A stretch of 64,000 bases of DNA from Luzula sylvatica (Eukaryota; Streptophyta; Magnoliopsida; Poales; Juncaceae), in contig OX326960.1 in NCBI GenBank assembly GCA_946800325.1, positions 57,868,855 through 57,932,854 of the forward strand, given 5' to 3'. The stretch's first letter is position 1. Each line of letters opens with the position of its first letter. The notes beneath the pieces were generated by a model. That model had not been told where the DNA came from, did no database searches, and was given only the letters and a program-made list of their open reading frames with translations. Both the position numbers and the translations under genes were made by a program. Below, piece by piece: positions 12,301 to 25,428 of this stretch.

Positions 12301-14377
12301 AATTGTGAAATATATTCTTGATTATAATTAAATTAGTTACATAACATGATGAATTTAATATCATGAAATAATTTTATTTTATTATAAAATTGTTATTGTC
12401 ATCATAAAAATTACTATTCGTAATAAAATGAAAATATAATTACCATATCCGCCGCATAGCGTGAGTATTTTCCTAGTTAGTGTTTATACGATGAACGAAA
12501 AACTGTTTCTACTAAATGATATTTTGAATACTTCCTAAAAATAAGAAAAAATATTAGATTATTATTTTTAATATTTTTTCCGTTTTTATTAAAAATATTT
12601 ATTTTAACATTATAAATAGCAGGTATAAAGTCGAACTAAAACATGGAAAATGTGGCAACATGTCCTGATTACGATTAATTGTAGCTTTAGCATAGTCAAA
12701 AAGGATAAAAATAGAATTGTCAATGCATAAAGAAGCCAATAGGAAGAGAGCCCTTTTGATTTGTTGTTCTCTGAAAAGACGCAATCCAATCTCTCTCGTA
12801 AGAAGAGAGCATATCTGTGTTCCTCATGAAAATCTAGTTGCTTTTACTGTTATGCCCCCTTGAGCACTCTGTTTTATTTTCAACTTTTTCGAGTTCAAAA
12901 CTTGGCCAAATCTGCAAACACACAAAAGCAAATCAAAGCAAAGCAACCTTAAAAGTAGATAATAATGGGTTTTGTTGTAAAAAAGAAAGAGCCTAACTTG
13001 ATTCTCTGATTCTCTCGGGTTCCTTCCCCATGCAAAAGATTTTTTTTATTAAATCATAAGTTTCTACAGAAAAAGCTATAAATTACTTGAATTGATATAT
13101 TTATTTATTATTATAAAGTTGGGCAGTATTTTAATTTTTAACAGTACCACCCTAGTCCCTAATAATGTTAATACACATTATGTAATTTTCCTATACAGGC
13201 ATATACTATTATATAATCTACAAATATACCATTTTGATGACAAAGTGCAGTACATGAAAATTTCCTGCAAGTGCAATAAAAGATTTTCTTATGATAAATA
13301 CATGAAAGAATGGGAATGAATGCAATTAATTCACAATCAATTCAAAAAAGAGAAATTGAAATGTGGTGTCACATCAAAATAAAGTTGCATTAAACGAAGG
13401 AGATCTCTCTGATCAATATATCCTTCCTTACTTTATTTTTTTTTCATCTTATTTTTTTTTTTTTTGTATTTGCATGTACATTTTATTCATGAGACAAAAG
13501 CATGCGGATCTCAAGCTTATCACAGTGACACAGGCAAGTAAAAAGATAAGATACTCTCGACTCAGAAATATGGATCTAGTGCATTGCCAGTTGCCACACA
13601 ACACAATGCTTTATTTTCTTGGACACTAGTGCCCACTTAACAAGAGAGAAGATATATCATATATGCCCTCTCCTCTCTCCTCTCTCCTCTCTCTCTACTC
13701 TCTAGTCCCAACCCAATGTAGATACAGTTTTTGCTTTATGGAAAAATGCCATTTTCAAAATGCTGTATATACATTATTTTGTTCATCAATGAAGAAAGCT
13801 ATAAAAGAATATCATGTCAAGAAAAATATTTATCATACAGAAATAAAATTCCTAATAAAATGAAAATTACAACTTTTTCAAACCAAATTATTGTATCAAC
13901 AGTCATTATCGATCGACTAGTGGATAAAGTTTTCAGAAGAGTTATATTAGATATTTTTTAAACATTTTTTTCTAATTTAAATAGGATTATGTCACTATAA
14001 ATAAGTCATAAATCACATCAAAATTGAAATACAAATACATGGTACATGTGAATCTTCCTTCAATAACATATCACTTCATTAGATTATATTTTATGAGCCC
14101 ACTTTATTTTGATCAAAAAAAAAAGATTATATTTTATGACGTCTTGATTATCATTTTATTTATGATTCCAGCTATATATATCTATATATTGTGATTATTT
14201 CATGGAAACTTATCATTTCTTGTGGCCTAATTATACGGCCTATTTGCAGCCCATTATTTGTACTAATAATTTACTATGAAAGCCCAAGTAATTGAAAAGC
14301 CCAACGAGTCACCTAACAGCTTGCGATTTGGGGGGCTTCACGCTGGAATTCTCTCGAGTTCGGTAAAGAGGTCGCCG
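12301..14377. other. intergenic DNA between PMD relic and ATG12
   Basis: No gene was recognised. There is a pyrimidine-rich CTCTC stretch at about 13665-13702 and long T runs near 13438-13466. Short frames on both strands show no motifs. The last 100 bases before 14378 are the presumed ATG12 leader. Confidence 0.45.
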
Positions 14378-15082
14378 ATGGCAGCTGAATCACCGACTTC
14401 GGATCGAAAGGGTAAACGCTTTTCTATTGATTTCGAATTCTTTTTTATTTTTTAAAACTTGGTATGTTCTTGAATTGATTTGTGTTTTGTTGTGATATAA
14501 TTTGCAGTCGTGGTTCACCTGAGAGCTACTGGCGATGCACCTATCCTTAAGCAAGCCAAATTCAAGGTAAACCTAAGTTTAAATAATGATAAGATCGAGT
14601 CTTTGATCAATTTTACTGAATTTGATCTGTCCATAATCGTCTTAATTTTACAATTTCAATTCAGATTCCTTGATCATTTGAATATTTTGGTCTTGTTAAT
14701 TTCTCGTGTCAGATTGCTGGAAGTGAGAAATTTTTGAAGGTAATTGAGTTTCTGCGACGCCATCTTCACAGAGACACACTGGTATAGGTGTTACGATGAA
14801 AAATTATTCTTAATTTCATAATCTATATGCTTTCTGATTTCACCTCGTCATTTCATCAAACAGTTTGTATACGTGAACAGTGCCTTCTCCCCAAATCCCG
14901 ACGAGTTAGTTATCGACCTATACAATGTAATATTTTTATCGTTTTAAATTATATAATAGATTTATGCTATATTTCTTGTAAATTAATATGACTAACGTGA
15001 CAAATTTTGTTGGATTTGGCAGAATTTTGGGTTCGATGGGAAGCTTGTCGTGAACTATGCTTCATCAATGGCTTGGGGCTAA
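14378..15082 (+). CDS. ATG12: autophagy-related ubiquitin-like protein ATG12
   Basis: ATG12 is a ubiquitin fold conjugated through its C-terminal glycine to ATG5, via ATG7 and ATG10. The ATG12-ATG5 conjugate acts with ATG16 to lipidate ATG8 on the growing autophagosome. Five exons were assembled from GT..AG borders with matching phases: 14378-14411, 14508-14566, 14713-14781, 14864-14926 and 15023-15082, giving 94 residues, the usual plant length. Diagnostic blocks are [50 protein letters not shown] and the C-terminal SMAWG with its conserved terminal glycine. The exons are far too short to be called by ORF length. No defect was seen. Confidence 0.95.
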
Positions 15083-16711
15083 AAGCCATCAAATTGAACT
15101 TAGGATCGAGAAATGTTTTTGAATACCATTATTTTCTTACTGCATGTAATTAATCTCGCATTTCTTATTTTTTTGTTGTTTAATTTTGTCATTCATTTAA
15201 ACTTTGAAATTGTTCAATTGAGTGGTTTTAAGAGAGGCAACAAAGATTCTATTAAATGGTTTTTTTCCTTAAAAAAAAAAAATGTTTATATTAAATGGCT
15301 TTTCAGTAAAAAATATCCACCTCAGAAGATGGGCGAGACAAGGTGACATTTTGACTCCATATTTTTATACTAGTCAGGGATTTTCTTGCGAGAGAGAATA
15401 TTTTGCAATAATTTTAGTAAAGTTTAAGCAAATTCTTATAATGAATTTTTAATAAGAGTTGAGACATAAGTTTTATTTCAATTGAATTGTTTAGTGTATC
15501 TATTGAAAATTAATCAAGATTCATAACATCTCTTCAAAGAGATCCCTTTTGTAGAAGTTAATTATTATATTTCGAAATATAAAAGGATATATGTACATGT
15601 TATTGTTTAAATATTGACTGGTCCAAAATACAATGCAAAAATACACGTTTCCAAACTTAATTCAGTTTAAATATATTATTGACCGGCCCAAAATACAATG
15701 CAAAAATATACGTTTCCAAATTTAATTCAGTTTAAATATATTATTGACCGGCCCAAAATACAATGCAAAAATACACGTTTCCAAACTTAATTCAGTTTAA
15801 ATATATTATTGACCGGCCCAAAATACAATGCAAAAATACACGTTTCCAAACTTAATTCAGTTTAAATATATTATTGACCGGCCCAAAATACAATGCAAAA
15901 ATACACGTTTCCAAACTTAATTCAGTTTAAATATATTATTGACCGGCCCAAAATACAATGCAAAAATACCACCGTCAAGTTTTTCATACAAAAACGCCCA
16001 TATAGCAAAATAACATATGAAGGACAAAATTGAAATTTAAAACTTGCAAAAAAATGACCACAATTTTGAAATTACTACAGTGAAGACAATCCTATGACAT
16101 TATATAATTTAAGTGTTATTTTATTTTATTGTATGTTAGTGTGGCATTTTCTAGCATAAAATGACCACAATTTTATTTAGATTTTAATAAAGGTTGTAAT
16201 AACCAAATTGTCTGTTGGAACAATATTATGAATTATTTGATGAAATTTAATAATTTGTTTTCCATTAATAATTATTGTCATATGTTCTCATTATTCGTTG
16301 AGAAAATATTGAAGTTTGGTCATTCATGTATTAAACTATTGACAAACAGTAAATGGTACATATGCAACATATCTCAAAAGCTACTCTTCCTAAAACTACC
16401 ATTCAATTCAATTAAAAATTGAATATAATCGTGTACTATATTATAAAAAATATGCCTATTATATGATAAATGCTGTTTTCGTAATTCATTGTTTAATGTC
16501 CGGCAAAAATCTAATAGTCAGACATAATATATTTATGAACGATATTAATGTATCTAATGATACTAAATTAAGAGAGCAAAAAAGGATATCATACAACATA
16601 CTATATATATAGGAAATTGTACTCCATGCAAGCACAATTTTATACACCATTCTAGATACTGGTATTTAAAGAAAGAATTTCTCTGTTAATATATAAGATA
16701 TAATTTTATCT

Positions 16712-16777
<66 letters not shown>

Positions 16778-17727
16778 AATAAAAGCATGCATTTAATTAA
16801 ATCTTAAACAGAGAAAACATAAAAAAAAAGATTCATATACAAAATAAGTAACTTTGGTTTGTGGACCAATATTTTATCCATTTAACTAAATGCTCAAAAA
16901 TTAATGTGACTCATAGTCAGATTATTATTTAAAATGAATTACATATTCATGAAATGCCTAAACTAATGCATGGTAAGAAAATGATGGTTGATCTGATCAC
17001 TCAACTAAGTACGATAAATAGGCATTTACTCATTCAACATTACACCGTACGGAAATAAATAAAATACAATTTTATTCAAGTCATAAGATTGAAGAAATCA
17101 TAAATTGACGAAAGATCTTCTCTGAATCGAGGGGGATGAGATTTATGCTCATATAATCGTCACCAGAAGTGGGGTCCCTATCATTGTGCCTGGCTGGTCC
17201 GGACAAATGGTTCAAGGGATGAACGAAGCGACTAATGTGACATTTTTGAAACACTATTCTAGACTCAATGTCTGTGCTCATCCTTACGGTGAAGTGCTTC
17301 AATGTGGAGGTTAGGTTGAAATTCATTTCTTAATAATTTTGAGAAATATATACTTAAAAAAAAAAAGATATATATATAATTAAATTATTAAATAATCTAT
17401 CAGAGTATACTTCCACACCGTATACTCTTTGAGGAATTAGCTAAATGAGAATAGTCGTGGGACGCGACTAAAGGACACGGGCATAATCCTTATTAATTCT
17501 CATGATAATCAAGGTTAGCGCATGGCCATAAATAGCGCACACCCGCTAAAAAACACCATTCGATTTTTCTATTACGTGCAGGGTTGTAGAAAATCGGTAC
17601 AAGATTAATGGTTCAAGACCTAGTTCACCATGTAATCTCGATTTTATATGATCATTACTAAGTGTGGGTTCAAGGCTACGTCCACCCATAACTATGCATA
17701 ATAGATACTGAGTTTTTCTAAAACTAA

Positions 17728-17765
<38 letters not shown>
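15083..17765. other. intergenic DNA downstream of ATG12
   Basis: Apart from the 65-bp minisatellite this stretch holds an (ATA/TAA)n microsatellite at about 16713-16784 and a (TA)n tract at about 17737-17765 that borders the next element. A minus-strand frame of 81 codons at 17081-17326 matches no family I know. Confidence 0.45.
15606..15970. repeat. 65-bp minisatellite
   Basis: Units starting at 15616, 15681, 15746, 15811, 15876 and 15941 are each exactly 65 bp apart and share gaccggcccaaaatacaatg..cacgtttccaaacttaattcag. The first unit is diverged (gactggtcc) and the last is truncated after about 28 bp. The central units are almost identical, which indicates recent expansion. There is no coding potential. 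Confidence 0.95.
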
Positions 17766-17770
<5 letters not shown>

Positions 17771-20422
17771 AAAGCTAACGTACTCAATTAAGTAAATTAC
17801 TCTTCCTACTTAAAGGGTCTTAACCGTTGGATTAACCTTGAATACACGATCTGATAAAAATTATGATAGACGGAATGGATGGGATATTAGGCGTTATCTA
17901 TTGCCATTTCCTCATATCTTTTCTTTCCAAAACAAATTTCTTTCTCCACCCCTTCTTTCTTTCTAAAATATTTTTTCCACCTCTACTATTTTTTATGGCT
18001 AGGGCTCGCCTGAGGTTTGGATTGCTCGATGTTGCTGGTTCAGATCGACGCTGCCCCTCTCTTTGGATGGAATGATCGACGCCGCCCTTCCACTACTGTG
18101 GCGTACTAAATTTTCAGATTGCCGCAAGAGAACGACGCCTCAACTTTCTTTGGACGAAGAGATCCACGCCACCCCTCTACTGTTGCGTCGTGATTTTTGA
18201 AGAGATCGATCATCCTCTCTGGCAAAGCTGCAAGAAATCGAAGTCCGAACTCTCTGTTGTCACCCAATTTTCATCGAAAAGATCATGCTTTTTCTTACTT
18301 CATGCTTTTTCTCAAAATAATGATTCATATAATTTTTTCTTGGTTCGATTATGAAGTTAATGGAGATTTATCTTTCCTGTTTGATTATATTGTGATTTAT
18401 GGTTGTATTTTCGATTTGTATTAAATAAAATTTAATTATTTGCTTCTCAAACTGATTTTTGGTGAATATCATTTCATTTCAGAGCATGACTAAAAGGAGA
18501 TTATTTAATTGAATTCAGGCAAGGATAATCAAGAAAGAGAAGGAGAAGTTCGATGTTGTGTTCCGGGGTTTTTAGTGAATTTGATTACAGGGATCATCCA
18601 TTAGATTTTGGGGAATATCATTTTATGCTCTTGACATTCAGGTCGATCTCATCGTGTTGTCGATCTTGTTGTTCTCAATTTATTTTCTTCATGGCAGAAT
18701 TCAGGTCGATCTCATTGTTGAACTTGCTGATATTGCAGACAGAATTGTAAAAATATAACTCTGTTATAAGACAAATGTTTATACATGATTACGGGTATAA
18801 TGGGATTGTAATTATGCAAATTTTGCAAGTATCAAATTTGGATGAATTGATAAATGTTTATTTATGAAATTTTGTAAGTATGAAGTTTTTTAATCCCGTT
18901 TCGTGCTAGTTTTGAATGATAGAGAGACACCATGCAATACAATTCTTTAAAGGCTGGCTCATCCCGGTACCGGTATCGTTACTCCCAAATTTTATGTAAT
19001 TAGATTATTATTACAAAACATTCAAGACACTACTTTAGGAGTATATAATATCGATGAGCAATTAATTTGTTGTGTATCCCTGATGAACATATCAGATTCA
19101 CCCCTGGATTTTTATTTTCTTTGCAATTTAGTTGACATTTTTAGGCACAATCTCTCGAAATGCATCTTCAACATTAAAAATCAGCTATAACCTCCAAATA
19201 GGAAATTTTTTGTAACTCAAAGTAGAATAAAATTACACCTCAAGTATAATTATTTAGAACCATAACATTCAACAATCTCAAACATAAAACAAACATTCTA
19301 ATTTCAATTCAGTCCAATATAACTCTAAAATTACATAAAATAATAAAATAGGATTGAAATGAATATTGGGGAAAAAAATTGTGAAAATTTTGTACCACAA
19401 AAGACTTATTAGGGTTGACATTAGAATTAACTGATGCGTCAAAAGTCGAGGCCATTTTTCCGTCCTATAAAGTCATTATTTATCAAATAAGAACATAATT
19501 AGAGTATAAAAAATTATTTGCAAAACTAATATGACGATATGGTAAGAAACTATCAATTTACATTCTTACAAGGCGCTAAAGTGCAAAATTAAATTGAGAA
19601 TTGATACAAATTATGAACATCTTGAGCGTTTGTTCAGTTGATAGTATGTATTATAAGAGTTAAAGTGTGATAAAACAAGTTCTATCCTTCTAAACTTCAA
19701 AATTTGTACAATTATCCTATCAAAACTCAAAATTGTCTATTTAACAAGATGTTGTAGAACGGATTGTTTCAATTATGATTCAAGAATTTTTTTAAACCAG
19801 TATTTAGTTCAAATTTCATTCAAGATGAAGTTATGTTACCTCACAAGAATTCGAATGAGCCGGGAAGAGGTTGACCCAATTGAATACTAAACATGAACAA
19901 TTCGAAATCCTGCCATGGTAGGAGCAAATCAATTGAATACTAAAATGGATGAGAGGTTGCTTGGAAGTATTTTTCTGGAACGAACAGATCTGTACCATAG
20001 GAAAGGTGGAAAGGTGGGGCCATCAATAGCCATCGGAAATGATAAAATCTTGGACGACCCTTTTGCGGCAGGAGCAATTTATTGGAGAAGCGTCCATCCT
20101 TCCATCCAAAGGGAGGGGCAGCGTCGATCTGTTAATCGAATCTCTTGATCTCAATCAGAAACATCGAGCAATCCAAACCTCAGGCGAGCGCTAGCCATGA
20201 AAAATAGTAGAGGTGGAAAAAATATTTTAGAAAGAAAGAAGGGGTAGAGAAAGAAATTTGTTTTGGAAAGAAAAGATACGAGGAAATGGCAATAGATAAC
20301 GCCTAATATCCCATCCATTCCGTCTATCATGATTTTTATCAGATCGTGTATTCAAGGTTAATCCAACGGTTAAGACCCTTTAAGTAGGAAGAATAATTTA
20401 CTTAATTGAGTACGTTAGCTTT

Positions 20423-20427
<5 letters not shown>
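17766..20427. mobile_element. DNA element with TIRs of about 320 bp, inside a (TA)n tract
   Basis: The left arm, from agagaaaagctaacgtactc at 17766 to about 18085, reappears as its reverse complement from about 20090 to gagtacgttagcttttctct at 20427. The arms match closely over stretches such as caggtttggattgctcga and tctattgccatttcctc. (TA)n lies outside both ends, so a target duplication cannot be read. The 2-kb interior has no recognisable transposase or other gene. Degenerate direct repeats (gacgccgcccttcc/gcc-acccctctac) lie just inside the left arm. It could be a non-autonomous Mutator-like element or another long-TIR type. Confidence 0.8.
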
Positions 20428-20463
<36 letters not shown>

Positions 20464-21134
20464 CAAAAATTTGTAGTTTTAAAATTTGAGGGCGAATGTT
20501 ATATTATTTTATAATAAAATAATATTTAAATTTTAAAACTATTATTGCATATACATTGATGAATGTAGAAAGATATATGTGAAAGAGTAACAGTCGAGAA
20601 TTAATTAATGAGAGAATATTTGTTGATCTTTAATTAGCAAGAAATATTGCTATTCAAGAAATTATGATAATAAATGAAAATTAATTATTTTGAATTTGGA
20701 GCTCCTGCCGTTTTTACTTCTCTGCCTTATATACACAAGAAGAGGCAAATCAATGATATACACAAAGATGGGAAATAAAGTATTCACACTATATATTCTC
20801 TCTGTCAATTTTCTCTAAGGATATGATTATATGAATACTACTATCTCAAATACTATTTTCTTCTCTGAATATTAACTCAGTAAATATCGGGTTCTCGGCT
20901 TCAATTTCTTCGAAGTGAATGCCATCTGCTTCGCATCTCTTGCTACCGAAGTAGATACGACGTTGCTCGGGGTGGAACCTTGGAGGTGGATAGCGACTAA
21001 CCTTGCACGAGAGGGCGTAATCTATCTTTAGGGCAGCAGTGACTCGATCAGGCGGCCACTATCCGAGTAATTTCGATTTATTAATTATTTGCAGATTTAT
21101 AAAAAATAAGCAACAATTTAATCATTTCCGTCTA
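20428..21134. other. intergenic DNA
   Basis: A (TA)n tract runs from 20428 to about 20457, followed by A/T-rich sequence and a more balanced stretch (20880-21060) with no recognised gene. The end (about 21110-21134) is a piece of the 125-130 bp tandem unit that continues at 25429, split by the element at 21135-25428. Confidence 0.45.
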
Positions 21135-21730
21135 GGAAAAATTCACTATTCACACAACTTTTTTAAGTTTATTCCGAAAATACACAACTTTTTTGGGTAA
21201 TTCCGAAAATACACAATGGCGGAGTTTGTAACTCCGCCAAAATTTAAAAATGGCGGAGTCTGTAACTCCGCCATGTATTAACTTTAATCAGACGTCGGTC
21301 GGGAATTAAGAGGGATTAATATTTGGCGGAATTGGTAACTCCGCCACTGTGGAGATTGGCGGCATCTGTAACTCCGCCAAAATTCTGTATTATTTTTTTT
21401 GTTGATTTTTATTATATTAAATAATTAAATAAATGATGATGATAATTTTTGTTGTTTATATTTTATGTGAGTATAATTTCATGTAGTTTGTTTATTTTAT
21501 TTAATTTGGTTATTTTCAATTACTTTTTCAAACACGAACTAAAACTAAAACTAAAATTAACATGAAACAAACATGAAACAAATATCAAAAAAAATCTAAA
21601 ACTAAAATTAACATCAAACAAAACATGAACACAAACTAAATCTAAAACAAAATGTAAATCTAAAACATGAAACAAACAACAATCATAATCCCAACAACAT
21701 AATCCAAACACGAACACATGAAACCAAAAT

Positions 21731-24195
21731 CTAACTATCATCTCTCGGAGCATTCTGAGTGGAGTCGAAGAACTCGAACTGGTTTCGAGAAGAACTGGCC
21801 CCACTTTGACCATATGGATACGTGACACTCATGAAATCCATCATCTCAGTACCTGATGTATACTGAGGGCGAGATGTACATACGTAATCCGAGGAAGGTG
21901 GCCGGAATACCTCGCTCCATGGGTTCAACTCGGGCTGCGATCCAAAATGTGGTGGTGGCTGAGACTCGTGCTGACATGGATGGTCTTGTGGAGGCGGTGG
22001 TGAAGGCGGATTAAGAACATTGCCATATTCGTTATTCAAAGCCAATGTCTCGAGTAGCAAAGACATCCTATTCGCCATCTGATCCAACGTGAGTCCGGCA
22101 GAACAATTACTGCCACAAGGCGAATTCTGTCTAGCTCGATGGATATCTAAGCGGAGTTCCTCCACCTGAAAGTTAGGAAAGTTAAATTGAATGTATATAT
22201 AATATAGAAATAATTGTATCATACCATGGATCGCAAGACCGGTCCAGTAGCTCGAAACCTCGCGTTAGGTGGATCCACATAATTCAAAATCCACCGTCGC
22301 GTAATTCTCCAAAACCAAGCCATATAATCCTGTACAAGTTCCAAAAATTTAACATCTTACAAATGTGTAATATAATTATTAATTAAAATCATACCTCCCT
22401 AGTGAATTGGCCACTCAATACCGTGGTATCCTCCTCCACAAGTGACTGATGTCTAGCATCCCACATCCCCAAAAACGGAGTAATCTGAGCAGTAGTAAGG
22501 TTTGCACGTCGAGCCATAATAGGATTCGGAGGGATATGCTGTCGAAATCCGAACTGCATGAGGACCCTATCGGGTAGGTGCATCTCGACGATACCGCCAA
22601 ATATGAGCGGTACCTTCGCTAGCCAGAGATGAGAAGCCACAAAACACTGTTGTGGCAGGAAACGTGTGAAATCATGTGTGTATGGAGTCCATACGACCTA
22701 CGAAGATCAAAATTAAGGTTTATTTTATAACAAATATAAGGTAAGGTAAGAGTTATGGGTTATTTAATAAATAAGTGAATACCTTCTGATACGTGAGCTG
22801 ATCCAACTGGTCGATATAATACTTCACATCTGTTCCTTTGTTTGACCCAGCAAATGTGCGCGCACCAATGTAATAATTCATTAACGGAGTCCCGTTAATT
22901 GACCCAGGAGCTGTCATATCAGGCGAGCCAATACCAAAATGGAACCAAGCCCAAACCTATCAAAAATGACACAATAAAAATATGATAAGACTAATGAATA
23001 AAAATCGAACGAAATAAAAAAAATATTATACCTGCACAAGTGAATACCAACCATAAGCTCTTTTGGCGCCGACCTTGCATGCAGTTCCCAACGATCTATA
23101 CATGTAACCAAGTACGGCTGCACCCCATGCATAAGTCCCGCATCTATCGAAATCCTCCAAATAATACACCAAAGAAGCAGAAAATCGTCCCTGCTGAGCA
23201 TTCGAGAACGCCATAGAACCAATAAAGAACAAAATGTATGCCCTCGTCCATTGGTCCCAAATCTCTGCTGTCGGATTGACTGGGAGTGCATCGAAATTCT
23301 CACGCAACCATGTAATGGTCAAACGTTCGCCCTTGTCAGGAACTGCCCCAACCAAACGTAAGAAATCCGCATGCAAATCATCGCCCATCTGTTTCTCTCG
23401 ATAAACCGGGTCACCGTCTATTGCAAACCCAGTAAGCAAAGAAATATCACGCAACGTGATCGTAATCTCACCATGCGGTGTATGGAAGCTGTCATTTCTC
23501 TGATTTGTTTCCTCACCTCCATCATCAGCTATCATTGAATCGATCCATTCATCATCTCTACATATATAAGGCATTTCTTCTGTCATGTTCATTGAATTTA
23601 ACCATTCTCCTTCTACACTCGATGCATGCACCACATCATCAATATCAATTTCTCCTACACTTTGTTCACTACAATATTCCTCTACTTGTTCTTCTTGTTC
23701 TTCTCCATTATCATCATATTCTTCTTGTTCTTCTTCATTATTATTATGTTGTGATGATCCTATCTGACCGGAATGATATCTGGAATCATAACCCGAATCT
23801 GAAGAATGACCCGCACAATTATATCCAAAAGGAGCATTACTTTGGTATGGATTATATTTCGGCCTTGTCTCAATAAACAATTGTTTATAAGTTCCAGTAT
23901 TGATTTGCATCATCATTATGAGACTTGAATCCCCATTTATTTCGACAACATCCCAAATTCCTAATTGAATTGGCCAATTTGTTTTCAGAATCAAATCATA
24001 CATTTCACGATTGATTTGGGTGTTATTGTAAACTAAATTTACTAAATCCTGAAATGAACTTCCATAAGGCAAATTCATTAACATATTTCGACCACCTTCG
24101 TAACGGGATATACTATCGACAACCCTATTGATATACCCGTCCCAATAAATCACGAAGGACGCTTCCATATGGTCACTGCGTTTTGTGTTCAACAA
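21731..24195 (-). CDS. MuDR-N-like / plant mobile domain fusion protein of a TIR element
   Basis: Five minus-strand exons join in phase: 24195-23032, 22956-22783, 22697-22395, 22329-22225 and 22165-21731. They give 726 residues with no stop or frameshift. Residues 10-125 (SFVIYWDGYI.., RYEGGRNMLMNLPYGSSFQDLV, YKQLFIETRP) resemble the N-terminal domain of MuDR-type transposases. An acidic low-complexity linker of E, D, Q and N follows (about 145-200). Then comes a plant mobile domain core: FHTPHGEITITLRDISLLTGFAIDGDPV, WDQWTRAYILFFIGSMAFSN, YAWGAAVLGYMYRSLG, VWAWFHFGIG and WRITRRWIL. The usual WRPETHTFH block before the core is replaced. The C-terminus is P- and S-rich. PMD proteins include MAIN and MAIL1, which act in silencing and genome stability. 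The role here is unknown, but intactness inside a TIR element suggests recent mobility. Confidence 0.75.
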
Positions 24196-24214
24196 TTAAA
24201 GCATTTCAAATTCA

Positions 24215-24845
24215 ATATTTATTTTTTCTAAATGAATCATAATTCATAAATCATAATTCCTAAAGCCTTAATGGATCCTAATTCATAAATCATAAATGGA
24301 TATTTCTAAATGGATCCTAAAACCTATATCATAAATGGATCCTAATTCCTAAATGGATCCTAAATCCTTAATGGATCCTAATTCATAAATCATAAATGGA
24401 ACATAATTTCTAAATGGATCATAAAACCTATATCGTAAATGGATCATAATTCCTAAATGGATCCTAATTCCTAAATGGATCCTAAAACCTTAATGGATCC
24501 TAATTCATAAATCCTAAATGGATCATAATTTCTAAATGGATCCTAATTCCTAAATGGATCCTAAAACCTTAATGGATCCTAATTCATAAATCCTAAATGG
24601 ATCCTAATTTCTAAATGGATCCTAAAACCTAAATCATAAATGGATCATAATTCCTAAATGGATCATATTTCCTAAATGGATCCTAAATCCGAAAGCCTTA
24701 ATGGATCCTAAATCCTAAGTGGATCCTAAATCCTAAGTGGATCCTAAATCCTAAGTGGATCTTATATCATAAATCATAAATCCTAAATGGATCCGAAATT
24801 CTAAATGGATTCTAAATCGTAAATCCTAAATCGTACTCTATATTA
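24215..24845. repeat. tandem array of taaatggatcctaa-type units
   Basis: Over about 600 bp the sequence is built from variants of aaatggatcctaattcc and aaatggatcctaaaacc with spacers of cctaaatcc or cataaatc. Most units contain the GGATCC hexamer. The array lies directly upstream of the PMD gene start (24195, minus strand), between it and the right TIR, where promoter and leader would be expected. Confidence 0.85.
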
Positions 24846-25428
24846 AAAGAATAATTTACCTTTCGTTCCGACAAAATATCTCGATTATCAAACAAGGATC
24901 CTAGCCGTTTAATTCGATTTTTCGCACAAATCGGTCCTAACAAACAAAAATCGAAACATACACTAGTTATATAACAGTTTATACTCTATTTTCAGAAGAT
25001 TTCGAACACAAAATAAACAAAAAAAACTAAATTTACCTCAAATCGCCGAGAGAGAGAGAGAGTTTGGCTGTGGCTGGTAGGAGAGAAATGGGGAGAGGAG
25101 GAGGGAGAGAGAAGAAACAGCGGCGTAAAGGTGTAGGAAATGTGGCGGAGTTTGTAAGTCCGCCAATTACTGCATGGCGGAGTTACAGATGCCGCCAATC
25201 TCTACAGTGGCGGAGTTACCAATTCCGCCAAATATTAATCTCTCTTAATTCCCGATGTCTGATTAATTACATTAATTGTTGCTAATATATGGCGGAGTTA
25301 CAGACTCCGCCATTTTTAAATTTTGGCGGAGTTACAAACTCCGCCATTGTGTATTTTCGGAATAACCCAAAAAAGTTGTGTATTTTCGGAATAAACTTAA
25401 AAAAGTTGTGTGAATAGTGAATTTTTCC

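Larger units (their letters stand above)
21135..25428 (-). mobile_element. Mutator-like TIR element carrying a PMD gene
   Basis: The inverted termini begin GGAAAAATTCACTATTC at 21135 and end with its complement at 25428, and match for about 245 bp. The 9-bp flanks are ttccgtcta (21126-21134) and ttcagtcta (25429-25437), differing at one base, which is the Mutator signature. Each TIR contains a cluster of palindromes of type ggcggagt..actccgcc: four at the left (21220-21380) and five at the right (25140-25350). The only gene inside is a MuDR-N/PMD fusion on the minus strand. No MULE transposase catalytic domain is visible, so the element is probably non-autonomous, or uses an enzyme supplied from elsewhere. 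Confidence 0.9.

Noticed and set aside
15606..15970. CRISPR-like regular repeats
   Set aside because: The whole 65-bp unit repeats without variable spacers, in a plant nuclear context. It is a minisatellite.
17081..17326. Minus-strand 81-codon frame with protein-like composition
   Set aside because: No recognisable family, no splice partners and no supporting context. Left unannotated.
25064..25285. 73-codon frame at the right TIR of the Mutator-like element
   Set aside because: It is read through TIR palindromes and a GA-rich tract, and has no motif.
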